Both the position numbers and the translations under genes were made by a program. From Pirellula sp. (lineage in GTDB: Bacteria > Planctomycetota > Planctomycetia > Pirellulales > Pirellulaceae), in assembly GCA_021300155.1 (NCBI GenBank), contig JAJTID010000170.1:1-43426 (forward strand): 43,426 nt of DNA. Direction: 5' to 3'. Of this stretch, positions 17,261-26,251 are shown one piece after another (within the stretch, counting starts at the first letter, position 1; every line of letters begins with the position of its first letter). Under the pieces are notes generated by a model. The model worked only from the letters and a program-made list of their open reading frames with translations. It was not told the DNA's origin and did not search any database.

Positions 17261-17638
17261 CTAACTGAAATGTTCGCCCATCATTCTGGGTGATATTTTT
17301 TCCTGCTTTCGTGCACATTCGATACAGGAAATTGCGTAGGGCACAGCTTGGAGACGCGCCAGCGGAATTGGTTTGTCGCAAATTTCACAATCGCCGTAGT
17401 GTCCATCACGGATGCGATTGAGTGCCTCTTCGATTTGAGTGAGTTCCCGACTTTCCACTTCCACCAACTGACTGCTAATCTCGTCCTGAGCAGTATCCAT
17501 AGCGGCGTCCATCACATCTCCACCATCTTGAGACAGAGATTGAAGCATGCTCAAATCACCATCGAGCGCCTTTTTCAAGGCTTCGCGGCGGGTGAGCAAC
17601 ACATCTCGCAATTTGTTCAACGCTTCCTTTCGGGACAT
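17261..17638 (-). CDS. DksA/TraR C4 zinc-finger family protein
   Basis: A 125-residue protein of the DksA/TraR type. DksA binds the secondary channel of RNA polymerase and potentiates ppGpp control. The N-terminal 75 residues form the helical coiled coil, and the zinc finger is Cys84-x2-Cys87-x17-Cys105-x2-Cys108, followed by a short helix (Ala-Arg-Lys-Gln-Glu). The start at 17638 gives Met-Ser-Arg-Lys-Glu-Ala-Leu; GAGAGG lies about eleven bases upstream. An extended open frame reaches 17707 without better support. In this length class the coiled-coil tip does not show the classical DksA Asp-x-x-Asp-Ala exactly, although Asp-Val-Met-Asp-Ala-Ala at 41-46 is close. Whether it acts as DksA is not certain. 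Confidence 0.85.
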   Translation of the reverse strand: MSRKEALNKLRDVLLTRREALKKALDGDLSMLQSLSQDGGDVMDAAMDTAQDEISSQLVEVESRELTQIEEALNRIRDGHYGDCEICDKPIPLARLQAVPYAISCIECARKQEKISPRMMGEHFS

Positions 17639-18050
17639 AGCGTCAAAATCCTCTCGTGGAATTACGGCCAATGGTAGGAAGCGTTCCCGTTGGGCGGACC
17701 GCCACAATAAGCAGACCTTTTATGCCGCCCTCCTTTTGGAGACTGGCGTTGAACTATAGTACGAAAAACAGTGCAGTGTGTTCGCAAAATATGTCCAAAG
17801 ACTTAGGTTTTAAGATACATTGCCGCTAAGGGGTCTTAAAATAACATTGCGCGGTGATTTCGTTGCATTGTCGCTCGGAAAAGCCACCAGTCGCCTTTCA
17901 ATTCCCGATATGAATTGCTGAAAAACTAAAGAATCGACTGGACAGTTCCCAAAAAGCCCCCCGTATTGGTGTGGCGGCAAAAGTTATTTACCGAAGTCTT
18001 CGAAGTTTAGTGATGTTTCAGAGTGCCGGTAAGTCGATAAACCCAAATGA
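17639..18050. other. 412-base intergenic region with an inverted repeat
   Basis: No convincing gene. TTTTAAGA (17808-17815) and TCTTAAAA (17834-17841) form a perfect eight-base inverted repeat with an 18-base spacer, close to two copies of ACATTGC (17817 and 17844). This could be an operator for either divergent gene. CAATTC and GAATTG form a smaller dyad near 17899-17917. No clear promoter. Confidence 0.4.
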
Positions 18051-20774
18051 GTGTTTCGAGTCCTCAACGCTATTGACCCTACTCCAATGCAGACTTTTCT
18101 ATCAGCAATGCGGGCATCCGCAACAGTCGGCAACGAAAACACGCTGGGAGAAGTCAGCTGGCGCGATAGTGCATCGGGGGCATCGGGAGAATGCTTGATT
18201 CGGTCGCCGAAGTGCACGATTGGGTCACACCCCTCTTCTACTATTGTTCTTCCAGAAAGCATCGCGGCTGCGACTCATCTCACCCTTACGTTTGGAAAGC
18301 GTTTTACTCTTCTCAAGGCCCCTTATCCCACACGAATCAATGGGCGATTGGTACGAGAGTGGCTCATTGACGAGCCAGTCGAATTTTGTATCGGATCGTG
18401 TTTATTTCAAGTTGTGCCGAGTTCGGTGTCCATCCGGTCTACAACGGTCGTTCGATCGGATCAACTGGTTGCCGCTGCAAACCGTCTGGCTGAACCCTTA
18501 CCATCTCCACAAGCCGCTCGGACTATTCCGCCATCAAATGTATCAAATGTGCAGGGCATCAATTCAGAAGCAGACAGTCCAGGACTAGCTCGCGAACCGA
18601 TGGTTAGCAAAAGTGACATTGAAAGGACACTATTGCGTTTTGATTCGATCGAAACATCCCTCGATCAACTGCGAACTTCCTTGGGACAAATTCAACAAGC
18701 CGTATCCAAGGTTTCGACGGACGCGCCAGACGTCTGTGCCTCCCTGGCGGTGGAATTCAACCAACTCAGCCAGAACCTAACTCTCAAGATCTCAACAGAA
18801 CTACTATCGCAGTTTGAAAGTCGACTGAACGAACGGGAAGGTGTTTGGAACGAAGCGTTGCAAGATGGCGTCGAAGCGTTCGAGTCTCGTATCCAGCACC
18901 TTGCGTTCAAGGTGGAGTCTCTCGGCGAGATGCAGGGAAATCTAGAAGAAACCGTATTGAATTGGGAGCTTCGCCAAACCACTTCAATGGAGGAACGGTT
19001 TGCGGGAATAGAATCCAAGTTGGATGAGTTTGCCAATAGGTTTGTCGAATCAGCAAACTCCGAAACTTCTGCCGTCTCAAATGCCCAAAATCGTTTGAGC
19101 GTGGAACTCGAAAGTCGATTTGAAGAGCTTCGAATCCATCGCGACGAAATTTACGAAGCTCTGGAATCGGTCCGCAATGAAGTTCAACAATTCGGCTCGG
19201 TAGCCCAAAACAACTTCGATTATCTACAACAGCAAATGCAAGCGATTCCGAAACAGGAATCGCAACAACCAGCTGACGAGTACAACCGATATGAATATGG
19301 TGTCGATGAAGATCTGTCAGATGCACCATCGTTTTCTATCCAAACAACAGAGCATCCTGACGACGAATATCATCATTCCGTTGATCAGGATCATGGCCCG
19401 AATTCCAATGAGTTGTTTTCCAATCCTTCATATCAAGAGATATTGCCGGACGACGCAATCGTTGGGTCTAGCAAAACTTCTGTCAGAGATAGTTTTCTTC
19501 GCCCGAACCTTGAAGAGTACGACGGTGGTTATGACTACTCATCCAGGATTTCCAAGATTGAGAGAGCCTCGGAAATTGAGAGGCTCTCTACGTCCGAAAC
19601 ATCACCATTGGGGACAAACGAAGATTCGCCAAATCAAGTCGATGATCCGGTGAACGAAACACCTGATGCTGATATTGACATTGATGCATTATCTGAACGT
19701 TTGAGACGTATGCTGTCGAATTCTGGTAGCCGTCAAGAGACTCAAGAACCATTCTCTCAAAACGAACCAGATGCACGATTGAGCAGTCAACTAGAAGCGA
19801 ATCCTGATCGACAGAGCTCACTTTTTGAAAAATTTCAGTACGAGGAAAGCGAAGACGAAAATTCATCCTACGCAGATGATTCTTCAGTGCAGTCGCAGCA
19901 GCGATTCGTCAGATCACCATTACAACAGGATGCGCCGTCAGAATCACCCGCCGCTTTCTCGCATCATGATGCCCGAGATGAAAACGATCGACTAAGCGAT
20001 GAAGATGAAATGTCGTCGATTCATTCCCATCAAGAGTCTACGTCGGAATCGCCGACACTCATTCGACACCTCTCGGGACTGCGAGAATCCACACATCAAC
20101 CCTCTAGGGCAGCGATCCCTGAGCGAGAACCAACTCGAACAAGGACACTTGAGCGAGAAATGCCTCAGGTGGAAGAGGAAGAGGATTCAATCGAGGCGTA
20201 TATGCAGAAGTTGTTGCAACGCGTGAAGGGCGGCCCTGAGTCCTCTAGCGAGACAAAGCCAGCCCCCCTAACCGAGTCGAGAATGGCCCCCAGGTCTCGC
20301 GGTGAGTTTCTCAATCGTGGCAATCGAGATTCTCACACAATCACAGCGTTAGATGAAACGAGTCCCGAAAGGACAAGCATCATGACTGACGACGAGTTTG
20401 TTCCTAGACAGCAAGCTCCAGAGAAGAAAAATGAACTCGATGCACTTCGTGAGCTTGCAAACAACAACGCACGTCGGGCTATCAACAAAAGCGACTCAAA
20501 GAAAATGAGCGCTGCGATTCTGCTCAAGATTGCGATTACTGCGTTTGCCACCGGGGCAGGGTTAACACTCTTTGTGATCAACGGCACAAGAGTAAATCCG
20601 CCGTTTGCCGGCATGATCGCTGCATTCGTCGTTGCTGCCCTATGGGGAGTCGATTGCCTGAAGCACTTTCGATTGCTTGGGGAGGTCAAAGTGTCGGAAA
20701 CCATAGAAAATGACCGATCCATGGCAGTGCAACAAAAAAAATCACAAGAGCAATGGCGTCCTACAACAGATTGA
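18051..20774 (+). CDS. Degenerate FHA, coiled-coil, acidic linker, two-helix membrane protein
   Basis: A 907-residue protein of unknown function. Residues 47-122 have the strand pattern of an FHA domain (Cys-Thr-Ile-Gly-Ser-His, then Thr-His-Leu-Thr-Leu, then Ile-Asn-Gly-Arg-Leu and Gly-Ser-Cys-Leu-Phe), but the key Arg after Gly58 is Ser59, and the Ser-Arg pair is missing; only His76 is in place. Residues about 190-400 are a long, charge-rich coiled coil. About 400-810 are acidic, Ser- and Gln-rich and look disordered. Two membrane helices follow at 821-843 and 850-868, then a charged tail. It is therefore probably a large cytoplasmic scaffold held at the membrane. The GTG at 18051 is uncertain; the ATG at 18087 would still include the whole FHA-like region. 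It converges with the fucose synthase gene with six bases between stops. Confidence 0.8.
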   Translation: MFRVLNAIDPTPMQTFLSAMRASATVGNENTLGEVSWRDSASGASGECLIRSPKCTIGSHPSSTIVLPESIAAATHLTLTFGKRFTLLKAPYPTRINGRLVREWLIDEPVEFCIGSCLFQVVPSSVSIRSTTVVRSDQLVAAANRLAEPLPSPQAARTIPPSNVSNVQGINSEADSPGLAREPMVSKSDIERTLLRFDSIETSLDQLRTSLGQIQQAVSKVSTDAPDVCASLAVEFNQLSQNLTLKISTELLSQFESRLNEREGVWNEALQDGVEAFESRIQHLAFKVESLGEMQGNLEETVLNWELRQTTSMEERFAGIESKLDEFANRFVESANSETSAVSNAQNRLSVELESRFEELRIHRDEIYEALESVRNEVQQFGSVAQNNFDYLQQQMQAIPKQESQQPADEYNRYEYGVDEDLSDAPSFSIQTTEHPDDEYHHSVDQDHGPNSNELFSNPSYQEILPDDAIVGSSKTSVRDSFLRPNLEEYDGGYDYSSRISKIERASEIERLSTSETSPLGTNEDSPNQVDDPVNETPDADIDIDALSERLRRMLSNSGSRQETQEPFSQNEPDARLSSQLEANPDRQSSLFEKFQYEESEDENSSYADDSSVQSQQRFVRSPLQQDAPSESPAAFSHHDARDENDRLSDEDEMSSIHSHQESTSESPTLIRHLSGLRESTHQPSRAAIPEREPTRTRTLEREMPQVEEEEDSIEAYMQKLLQRVKGGPESSSETKPAPLTESRMAPRSRGEFLNRGNRDSHTITALDETSPERTSIMTDDEFVPRQQAPEKKNELDALRELANNNARRAINKSDSKKMSAAILLKIAITAFATGAGLTLFVINGTRVNPPFAGMIAAFVVAALWGVDCLKHFRLLGEVKVSETIENDRSMAVQQKKSQEQWRPTTD

Positions 20775-20780
20775 TGGTGT

Positions 20781-21740
20781 TCAGATTGATCTTAGACGGC
20801 CAGATTGAGTTTCTTCCAAAAAATCAGCGTAAGTGCGAATCAACCCCTCATTCAAAGGGACACCCGGTACCCAACCTGTTGATCTCAATAATGATGTATC
20901 GGTTAGCTTACGCGGGGTACCATCTGGTTTGGACGGATCTGTAGTGATCGCTCCTTGGTACCCAACAACCTTCGCGATTAGCTTGGCCAGTTCAAGGATG
21001 CTAATGTCAACCGATGTACCAACATTAACCCAATCCGGAGGGTTAGCCAGTTTACACAAATGCACAATCGCGTCTGCCAAGTCGTCCACGTGCAAAAACT
21101 CCCTTAACGGAGTTCCTGTTCCCCAAATCGTGACCGAAGGTGCTCCTGTGATTTTCGCTTCATGAAATTTTCGTATCAATCCTGGGAGCACATGACTGTG
21201 CTCTACATGGTAGTTATCGCCTGGACCATACAGATTGGTAGGCATCGCTGAATGGTAGAGAACACCATACTGTTGCCGAAAATACTGGCATAATTTCAGT
21301 CCTGCAATCTTGGCTAAAGCATAAGCTTCATTCGTTGGTTCCAGCGGACCAGCCAATAGCTGATCTTCACGTATGGGCTGCTGCGCTAAACGAGGATAAA
21401 TGCAAGTGGAGCCAAGAAAAAGGAATCGTCGTACTCCAAAACGATAGCTTGCATGGATCGTCGACAACTCTTGACGAAGATTGTCAGTAAGAAACTCAAC
21501 CGGGAAAGACTGGTTCGCATGGATACCACCCACTTTCGCTGCCGCAAAAATAACGGTAGCCGGCCTCTCTTTTTCGACAAACCTTGCAACTGCGTCGTCG
21601 TCACACAAATCCAATTCATCGCGTGGACGAGTGAGCAATACCACTCCTGGCTCTTGGCTCAAGCGGCGGCAAACGGCAGCCCCGACCATTCCTCGATGGC
21701 CTGCAACAAAAACGGGGGATGCAATCACGTCAGTTTTCAA
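20781..21740 (-). CDS. fcl: GDP-L-fucose synthase
   Basis: A 319-residue short-chain dehydrogenase of the GDP-L-fucose synthase type. It converts GDP-4-keto-6-deoxymannose to GDP-L-fucose by epimerisation and NADPH reduction. With the TTG start at 21740, the dinucleotide motif Gly-His-Arg-Gly-Met-Val-Gly lies at 14-20, Ser111-Thr-Cys113 at the active site and the Tyr140-x3-Lys144 pair follows, with Asn-Leu-Tyr-Gly-Pro and Phe-Leu-His-Val-Asp-Asp further on. All catalytic positions are in place. The frame is open upstream to 21857, but that extension is atypical of the family; GTG at 21728 is another possible start. No gmd (GDP-mannose dehydratase) gene adjoins it, so fucose synthesis needs an enzyme encoded elsewhere. 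Confidence 0.92.
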   Translation of the reverse strand: MKTDVIASPVFVAGHRGMVGAAVCRRLSQEPGVVLLTRPRDELDLCDDDAVARFVEKERPATVIFAAAKVGGIHANQSFPVEFLTDNLRQELSTIHASYRFGVRRFLFLGSTCIYPRLAQQPIREDQLLAGPLEPTNEAYALAKIAGLKLCQYFRQQYGVLYHSAMPTNLYGPGDNYHVEHSHVLPGLIRKFHEAKITGAPSVTIWGTGTPLREFLHVDDLADAIVHLCKLANPPDWVNVGTSVDISILELAKLIAKVVGYQGAITTDPSKPDGTPRKLTDTSLLRSTGWVPGVPLNEGLIRTYADFLEETQSGRLRSI

Positions 21741-21906
21741 ACTACTTCGACTTGGTATGGAATCGAAACGCCAGTGTGTTCGTTCAAGTTTACATGACGA
21801 CTCACAATTGTCGCAGCTCCACACAAGAAGAATTTTTATCTTCCCATAAAAATCCAACGAAATGAAAGGGAATCGATCCGTGGAATGATGTACGGCTACG
21901 GATGGA

Positions 21907-22284
21907 CTACTTGGATCTTTCCGTCACCAACGGAATCCATCGTTCGTCGCGATGAAGGATTTCAGTAACCTTCAGCCCGAATTTGTCCCCTACTTTTACC
22001 ACTTCCCCTTGTGCTATCTTTTGGTTGTCCACTTCCACCAGAAGCGGAGTGTCGCACCCCTTGTCGAACTGAATCATCATCCCCGGAACTAAATTTAGAA
22101 TTCGCTCGACGGGCATGTCCTTTGCTGCTAACGTCACGGCGACCGATGCGTCAATTCGCAATAAACTCTTCCAAAACTCGACCTTCGCTGGGTTCGTTGT
22201 TGTGTGTTTTTGCAATGTGTCCATCAGATAGTCGGTTGTAGATTTCCACCGAAAATGCGTTCCATCCCTTATGTCGTCGGTCAT
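21907..22284 (-). CDS. FliN/SpoA-type motor switch-like protein
   Basis: A 125-residue protein whose C-terminal 75 residues match the SpoA fold of FliN and the C-terminus of FliM. Visible features are [11 protein letters not shown], then [17 protein letters not shown], and a final Lys-Val-Thr-Glu-Ile. FliN forms the flagellar C-ring base that binds CheY-P. The N-terminal 50 residues are not conserved in my recognition. The gene is not in a flagellar cluster: its neighbours are a fucose synthase and nadA. Type III secretion homologues of the fold are an alternative. Planctomycete swarmer cells can be flagellated, so a scattered flagellar gene is plausible. Confidence 0.75.
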   Translation of the reverse strand: MTDDIRDGTHFRWKSTTDYLMDTLQKHTTTNPAKVEFWKSLLRIDASVAVTLAAKDMPVERILNLVPGMMIQFDKGCDTPLLVEVDNQKIAQGEVVKVGDKFGLKVTEILHRDERWIPLVTERSK

Positions 22285-22310
22285 TAGGGTGCGGTTCTAA
22301 AACCGAACTC

Positions 22311-22337
22311 TTGGGAAATCGAGAAATCAGCTATACT
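22311..22337 (+). promoter_or_regulatory. Possible nadA promoter
   Basis: TTGGGA at 22311-22316 and TATACT at 22332-22337 with a 15-base spacer, in the short divergent gap before nadA. The spacing is shorter than ideal. An AGGAGG at 22339-22344 is too far upstream (about 32 bases) to be the nadA ribosome site. Confidence 0.3.
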
Positions 22338-22376
22338 TAGGAGGGAAATTCAATAAGTCCTTTTGCCTGCATAATT

Positions 22377-23504
22377 ATGTCCATCACTATCGAGTCCTAT
22401 CCGTTCGCTCCGTATCGTGAACTCAGCAACGCCGAACTGTGTAGCCGAATTCAATCGGCCAAGCAGCAACTCGGTTCGAGCTTGCTCATTCTCGGGCACC
22501 ATTACCAACAGGACGAGGTGATAGAACATGCCGACCTGAAAGGTGACTCGTACCAACTGAGCAAATTGGCAGCCGAAAGTTCTGATTGCCGCACGATCGT
22601 TTTTTGCGGTGTCCACTTTATGGCGGAAACTGCAGATATTTTGGCCAATCGCCCTGATCGAATCGCCATTCGTGGTGGTGAGCGTGTACGCGTCGTTCTG
22701 CCTGACATGGCCGCTGGTTGCTCGATGGCTGATATGGCTGCTATTCGTCAGGTGGAGGCGGCATGGGATCAATTGGGAGACGTGATTGATACAAACGATC
22801 TGACTCCCGTGACCTATATCAATAGCGCAGCGAGTCTCAAGGCGTTTTGCGGGAAGCATGGCGGAATCGTTTGCACGAGCAGCAATGCGAAAGCAGTCCT
22901 TGAATGGGCCTTCAAACAACGGAAACGTGTTTTCTTTTTTCCAGACCAACACCTTGGGCGAAACACATCTCTCAAAATGGGGATCACCAATGAATTCATG
23001 CCAGTGTGGAATCCTCATGAAGAGATGGGGGGAAATTCACGAGATGCCATTGACTCGTCGAAGGTCATCCTTTGGAAAGGGCATTGCTCGGTGCATCAGA
23101 TGTTCCAAGCTGATCATGTTCACTCCTTTCGAAAACGCATCGATGGGATCAAGATTTTGGTCCATCCGGAATGCCCTCAGGAAGTCAACGATATCGCAGA
23201 TATCTCAGGCTCTACCAGCAAAATTATTGAAACAGTCAAGCAATCTCCTCCCGGTTCGAAGTGGGCTATTGGAACAGAATTGCATCTCGTCGACCGTCTA
23301 AAGAAAGAACATCCCGAGCAAGAAATTCACTTCCTGTCCCCTCTCGTGTGCATGTGCGCCACGATGTACAGAATCGATTTGGCGCATCTCTGCTGGAGTC
23401 TTGAAAACATCGTCGTCGGGACAATTGTGAATGAGATCAAGGTGAAAGAAGAAACAGCCCGTTGGTCCGTCGTGGCCCTTGAGCGAATGCTATCGGTCAA
23501 ATGA
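22377..23504 (+). CDS. nadA: Quinolinate synthase A
   Basis: A 375-residue enzyme that condenses iminoaspartate with dihydroxyacetone phosphate to make quinolinate, the precursor of NAD. It contains the family motifs: Gly-His-His-Tyr-Gln at 40-44, Pro-Asp-Met-Ala-Ala-Gly-Cys-Ser-Met-Ala-Asp-Met with Cys115, Trp-Lys-Gly-His-Cys-Ser-Val-His with Cys237, and Met-Cys-Ala-Thr-Met with Cys328. These are the expected ligands of the [4Fe-4S] cluster. Length and motif order are normal for the type. The last 15 bases overlap the 3' end of the convergent M20 deacetylase gene. nadB and nadC are not adjacent. Confidence 0.94.
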   Translation: MSITIESYPFAPYRELSNAELCSRIQSAKQQLGSSLLILGHHYQQDEVIEHADLKGDSYQLSKLAAESSDCRTIVFCGVHFMAETADILANRPDRIAIRGGERVRVVLPDMAAGCSMADMAAIRQVEAAWDQLGDVIDTNDLTPVTYINSAASLKAFCGKHGGIVCTSSNAKAVLEWAFKQRKRVFFFPDQHLGRNTSLKMGITNEFMPVWNPHEEMGGNSRDAIDSSKVILWKGHCSVHQMFQADHVHSFRKRIDGIKILVHPECPQEVNDIADISGSTSKIIETVKQSPPGSKWAIGTELHLVDRLKKEHPEQEIHFLSPLVCMCATMYRIDLAHLCWSLENIVVGTIVNEIKVKEETARWSVVALERMLSVK

Positions 23505-24632
23505 ATGCGTGAACGCTTTCTGGTAAACCTCGACACCGCGAGACAACTGTTCCAGACTAATCCACTCATCGCTTCGATGCGCTTGTTGGATATCTCCCGG
23601 TCCGCAAATCATTATCGACTCTAAGCGTTGAAGCACCGCTGCATCCGTCGCATAGCAAACACTTTGTGATCTTGCTTGTCCAACAATCCGGAGCATACTT
23701 TGGATCCACGGTGCATTGGGCGCGACACTCCATGGATCGACACTCTCTTTGCGATAGAATTCTAACCCGTAGGTCCTGCATACCGCTTCAACCTGCGACA
23801 ACAACGGCTCGACGTCCACGTTTGGCATTGTGCGAAGAAAACTATTGAGCCGTGCGAGCGAGGGAGTTACATTCACGGCGTCTGGCTCGTTGGTGATTGT
23901 CATGTTCCACGACAGCGTCGGAGGATCGAACATCTGATTTTGGTAAGCGGGATTCGTTTCGCTATCGTTGCGCAACGACAAGATCGCAGGCAGTGCAGGA
24001 ATCAGGGAGTAATTGGCATTCCGACCCTCCGTCGTGCTGGTGTGCGCACTGACACCCTTTGCCGACACATGAAATCGCTGCCCACCTTTGTGCGCATGAA
24101 CCACACTCAGTTGAGTTGGCTCGCCTACAATGCCCACGGTGTTATTTTCTACCATCTCTTGAAAGTATCGCGATTTCCCATTGACCTTCTTGGCACCGAG
24201 CATGCCTACTTCTTCATCACTTGTTACTACAAAGTAAAGTGGATTGCTCTTCTCGGGTGGTACTAAACTAGCGGCAATCAAAGCGGAAGCCAGCGAGCCC
24301 TTCATATCGCAGGTCCCGCGACCGTAAAGTCGGCCGTCTTTTTCGACGGGTTCGAAGGCGCCGCAAAAGTCTACGGACCAATCCTCAGCGGGAACGACAT
24401 CGGTATGAGCCAAATAGGCGACTCCCCCCGCACCGTTACCTCGCTTGCCGATCAAGCTTACTTTTCGAACCCCTTGTTCATCCAGATACGATAGCCATTC
24501 GACATCAAAGCCAATTCTTGCCAGTTCGTCGGCAACACATTGGCTCACCGCCTCATTGCTTTGGTGACTAACTGAGGGGAACCGGACCAGTTTTTGGGTC
24601 AAATCAATCACCAATTTCAAAGCAGTCGTCAT
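23490..24632 (-). CDS. M20 family deacetylase (ArgE/DapE-like)
   Basis: A 380-residue cytoplasmic metallohydrolase of peptidase family M20, most like acetylornithine deacetylase (ArgE); succinyl-diaminopimelate desuccinylase (DapE) is the alternative. The metal and catalytic residues are visible: His76 in Leu-Ala-His-Thr-Asp, Asp109 in Gly-Arg-Gly-Thr-Cys-Asp-Met-Lys, Glu140-Glu141, Glu171 in Gly-Glu-Pro-Thr, and His352 in Gln-Gln-Ala-His-Arg-Ser-Asp. The middle part carries the usual dimerisation insertion (about 175-285). The gene ends inside the last codons of nadA (15-base overlap, opposite strand). There are no other arginine or lysine biosynthesis genes in view, so the substrate remains open. 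Confidence 0.85.
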   Translation of the reverse strand: MTTALKLVIDLTQKLVRFPSVSHQSNEAVSQCVADELARIGFDVEWLSYLDEQGVRKVSLIGKRGNGAGGVAYLAHTDVVPAEDWSVDFCGAFEPVEKDGRLYGRGTCDMKGSLASALIAASLVPPEKSNPLYFVVTSDEEVGMLGAKKVNGKSRYFQEMVENNTVGIVGEPTQLSVVHAHKGGQRFHVSAKGVSAHTSTTEGRNANYSLIPALPAILSLRNDSETNPAYQNQMFDPPTLSWNMTITNEPDAVNVTPSLARLNSFLRTMPNVDVEPLLSQVEAVCRTYGLEFYRKESVDPWSVAPNAPWIQSMLRIVGQARSQSVCYATDAAVLQRLESIMICGPGDIQQAHRSDEWISLEQLSRGVEVYQKAFTHSFDR

Positions 24633-24804
24633 TGCAAAGTATTCCTGTGTCCCCTTCGCCGCACGGAATCGATCGATCGCGCTGCGGAAAAACGGTGTTG
24701 GAGAAGATTCTATCTCTCCAGGAGTAAGCTGTCCGCGCCTTTCCGATTAGGTTATCCTATGCATCTACTCGATTCGCTCCCCTGCAAACTCCTGAGGCAA
24801 TGTG

Positions 24805-26103
24805 ATGAATAATATGCGGCAAGTTATTTCTCTTATTCTTGGTGGCGGTCGAGGGACACGTCTCTTTCCCCTAACAAAGATTCGCGCAAAACCCGCAGTC
24901 CCGCTCGCCGGCAAGTACCGACTGATCGATATCCCAATCAGCAATTGCTTGCACAGCGGCATCAACCGAATTTATGTTGTAACGCAGTTCTTGAGTGTCT
25001 CGCTTCACCAACATATTCGCCAAACCTACCGATTCGATAATTTTAGTGGTGGCTTTGTGGAGCTTTTGGCTGCTCAGCAAACCATGGAAGGTGGGACAGA
25101 GTGGTACGAAGGTACAGCGGATGCTGTTCGGAAAAATCTTCGATACTTTGACGAGAAAGATTGCAAGTATGTGCTCATTCTGAGTGGTGATCAGTTGTAT
25201 CACATGGATTACGCAAAAATGCTCGACACACACATTGAATCCAAGGCAGATGTGACGATTGCGACCAAGCCCGTGCCTCGCTCTGCGGCCCATGCATTAG
25301 GAGTGATGCGTTGCGATGATACAGGCCGAGTAACAGGGTTCTTGGAAAAGCCAAAGACCGAAGAGGAGATCAACATGGTCTCGACCAACCCTGCTTGGAT
25401 CGACGCACAAGGAATCCCATCGCAAGGCCGCGATTGCTTGGCGAGCATGGGACTCTACATCTTTAACAAAGAACTGCTGTTCGACGTCCTGAACAAGACG
25501 AACTACAGCGACTTTGGCAAAGAAGTTTTTCCAGCGGCCGTTCGATCCCGCAAAGTGCAAGTGCACTTGTTCGACGATTACTGGGAAGACATCGGGACGA
25601 TTCGCGCCTTCTACGATGCGAACTTGTCGCTGAGCCAGAACAATCCGCCATTCGACTTGTTCAAAGCAGACCGACCCGTTTACAGCCGCGCCAGATTCTT
25701 GCCTCCATCCGTTGTCGATGGTGCATCCATTAGTGGCTCATTGCTCGCCGATGGTTGCCGCATCGGAAAAGGGACTCGCATCGAGAATAGTGTCATCGGT
25801 TTGCGATGCATCATTGGCGAAGGAGTCACAATTCGAAACAGTATCATCATGGGCGCAGACTATTTAGAAACTCCTGACGACTTAATGACCGGCGGCTCCG
25901 AAGGACAAGTACCTGTCGGTATCGGCGCTGGTAGCTTGATCGATGGTGCAATCCTCGATAAGAACTGTCGCATCGGTCGACACGTACAGGTCATCAACCG
26001 GTTGGGGGTTAGCGAGTCCGACCAGCATGCCCCTTGTTACGTCCGCGATGGAATCCCAATCGTTACCAAGGATGCGACATTGGCAGATGGTTGGACAATG
26101 TAG
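24805..26103 (+). CDS. glgC: Glucose-1-phosphate adenylyltransferase
   Basis: A 432-residue ADP-glucose pyrophosphorylase that makes ADP-glucose from glucose-1-phosphate and ATP, the first committed step of bacterial glycogen synthesis. The nucleotidyltransferase signature Gly-Gly-Gly-Arg-Gly-Thr-Arg-Leu is at 13-20, with Lys-Pro-Ala-Val-Pro-Leu and Ile-Pro-Ile-Ser-Asn following, and a Ser-Gly-Asp-Gln-Leu-Tyr active-site segment. The C-terminal third is a left-handed beta-helix with hexapeptide repeats. GAGG at 24794-24797 favours the ATG at 24805 over the adjacent GTG. No glgA or glgB gene is nearby. It is allosteric in known members, but the effector cannot be read from the sequence. Confidence 0.95.
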   Translation: MNNMRQVISLILGGGRGTRLFPLTKIRAKPAVPLAGKYRLIDIPISNCLHSGINRIYVVTQFLSVSLHQHIRQTYRFDNFSGGFVELLAAQQTMEGGTEWYEGTADAVRKNLRYFDEKDCKYVLILSGDQLYHMDYAKMLDTHIESKADVTIATKPVPRSAAHALGVMRCDDTGRVTGFLEKPKTEEEINMVSTNPAWIDAQGIPSQGRDCLASMGLYIFNKELLFDVLNKTNYSDFGKEVFPAAVRSRKVQVHLFDDYWEDIGTIRAFYDANLSLSQNNPPFDLFKADRPVYSRARFLPPSVVDGASISGSLLADGCRIGKGTRIENSVIGLRCIIGEGVTIRNSIIMGADYLETPDDLMTGGSEGQVPVGIGAGSLIDGAILDKNCRIGRHVQVINRLGVSESDQHAPCYVRDGIPIVTKDATLADGWTM

Positions 26104-26107
26104 CGGC

Positions 26108-26127
26108 CGGCCGTAAGTAAACGGTCG
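26108..26127 (+). terminator. Weak hairpin after glgC
   Basis: CGGCCGT at 26108-26114 pairs with ACGGTCG at 26121-26127 (seven pairs, one G-U) around AAGTAA, starting four bases after the glgC stop codon. There is no T-run behind it, so an intrinsic terminator function is doubtful. Confidence 0.3.
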
Positions 26128-26251
26128 CGGCCCTGCGCAGAATGTTCGGTGGTCTCCTAAGTCGTGCAAGGGAACCCAAGAACGCAGTAGCAATTTCTTA
26201 TTGGACCCTAACCACTTTTCAATCTTAGGCCTTAGGCTTGAACTGCTCAAA

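Noticed and set aside
22285-22376. tRNA-like or riboswitch element before nadA
   Set aside because: Only a five-base-pair CGGTT/AACCG hairpin is present, without conserved riboswitch or tRNA motifs.
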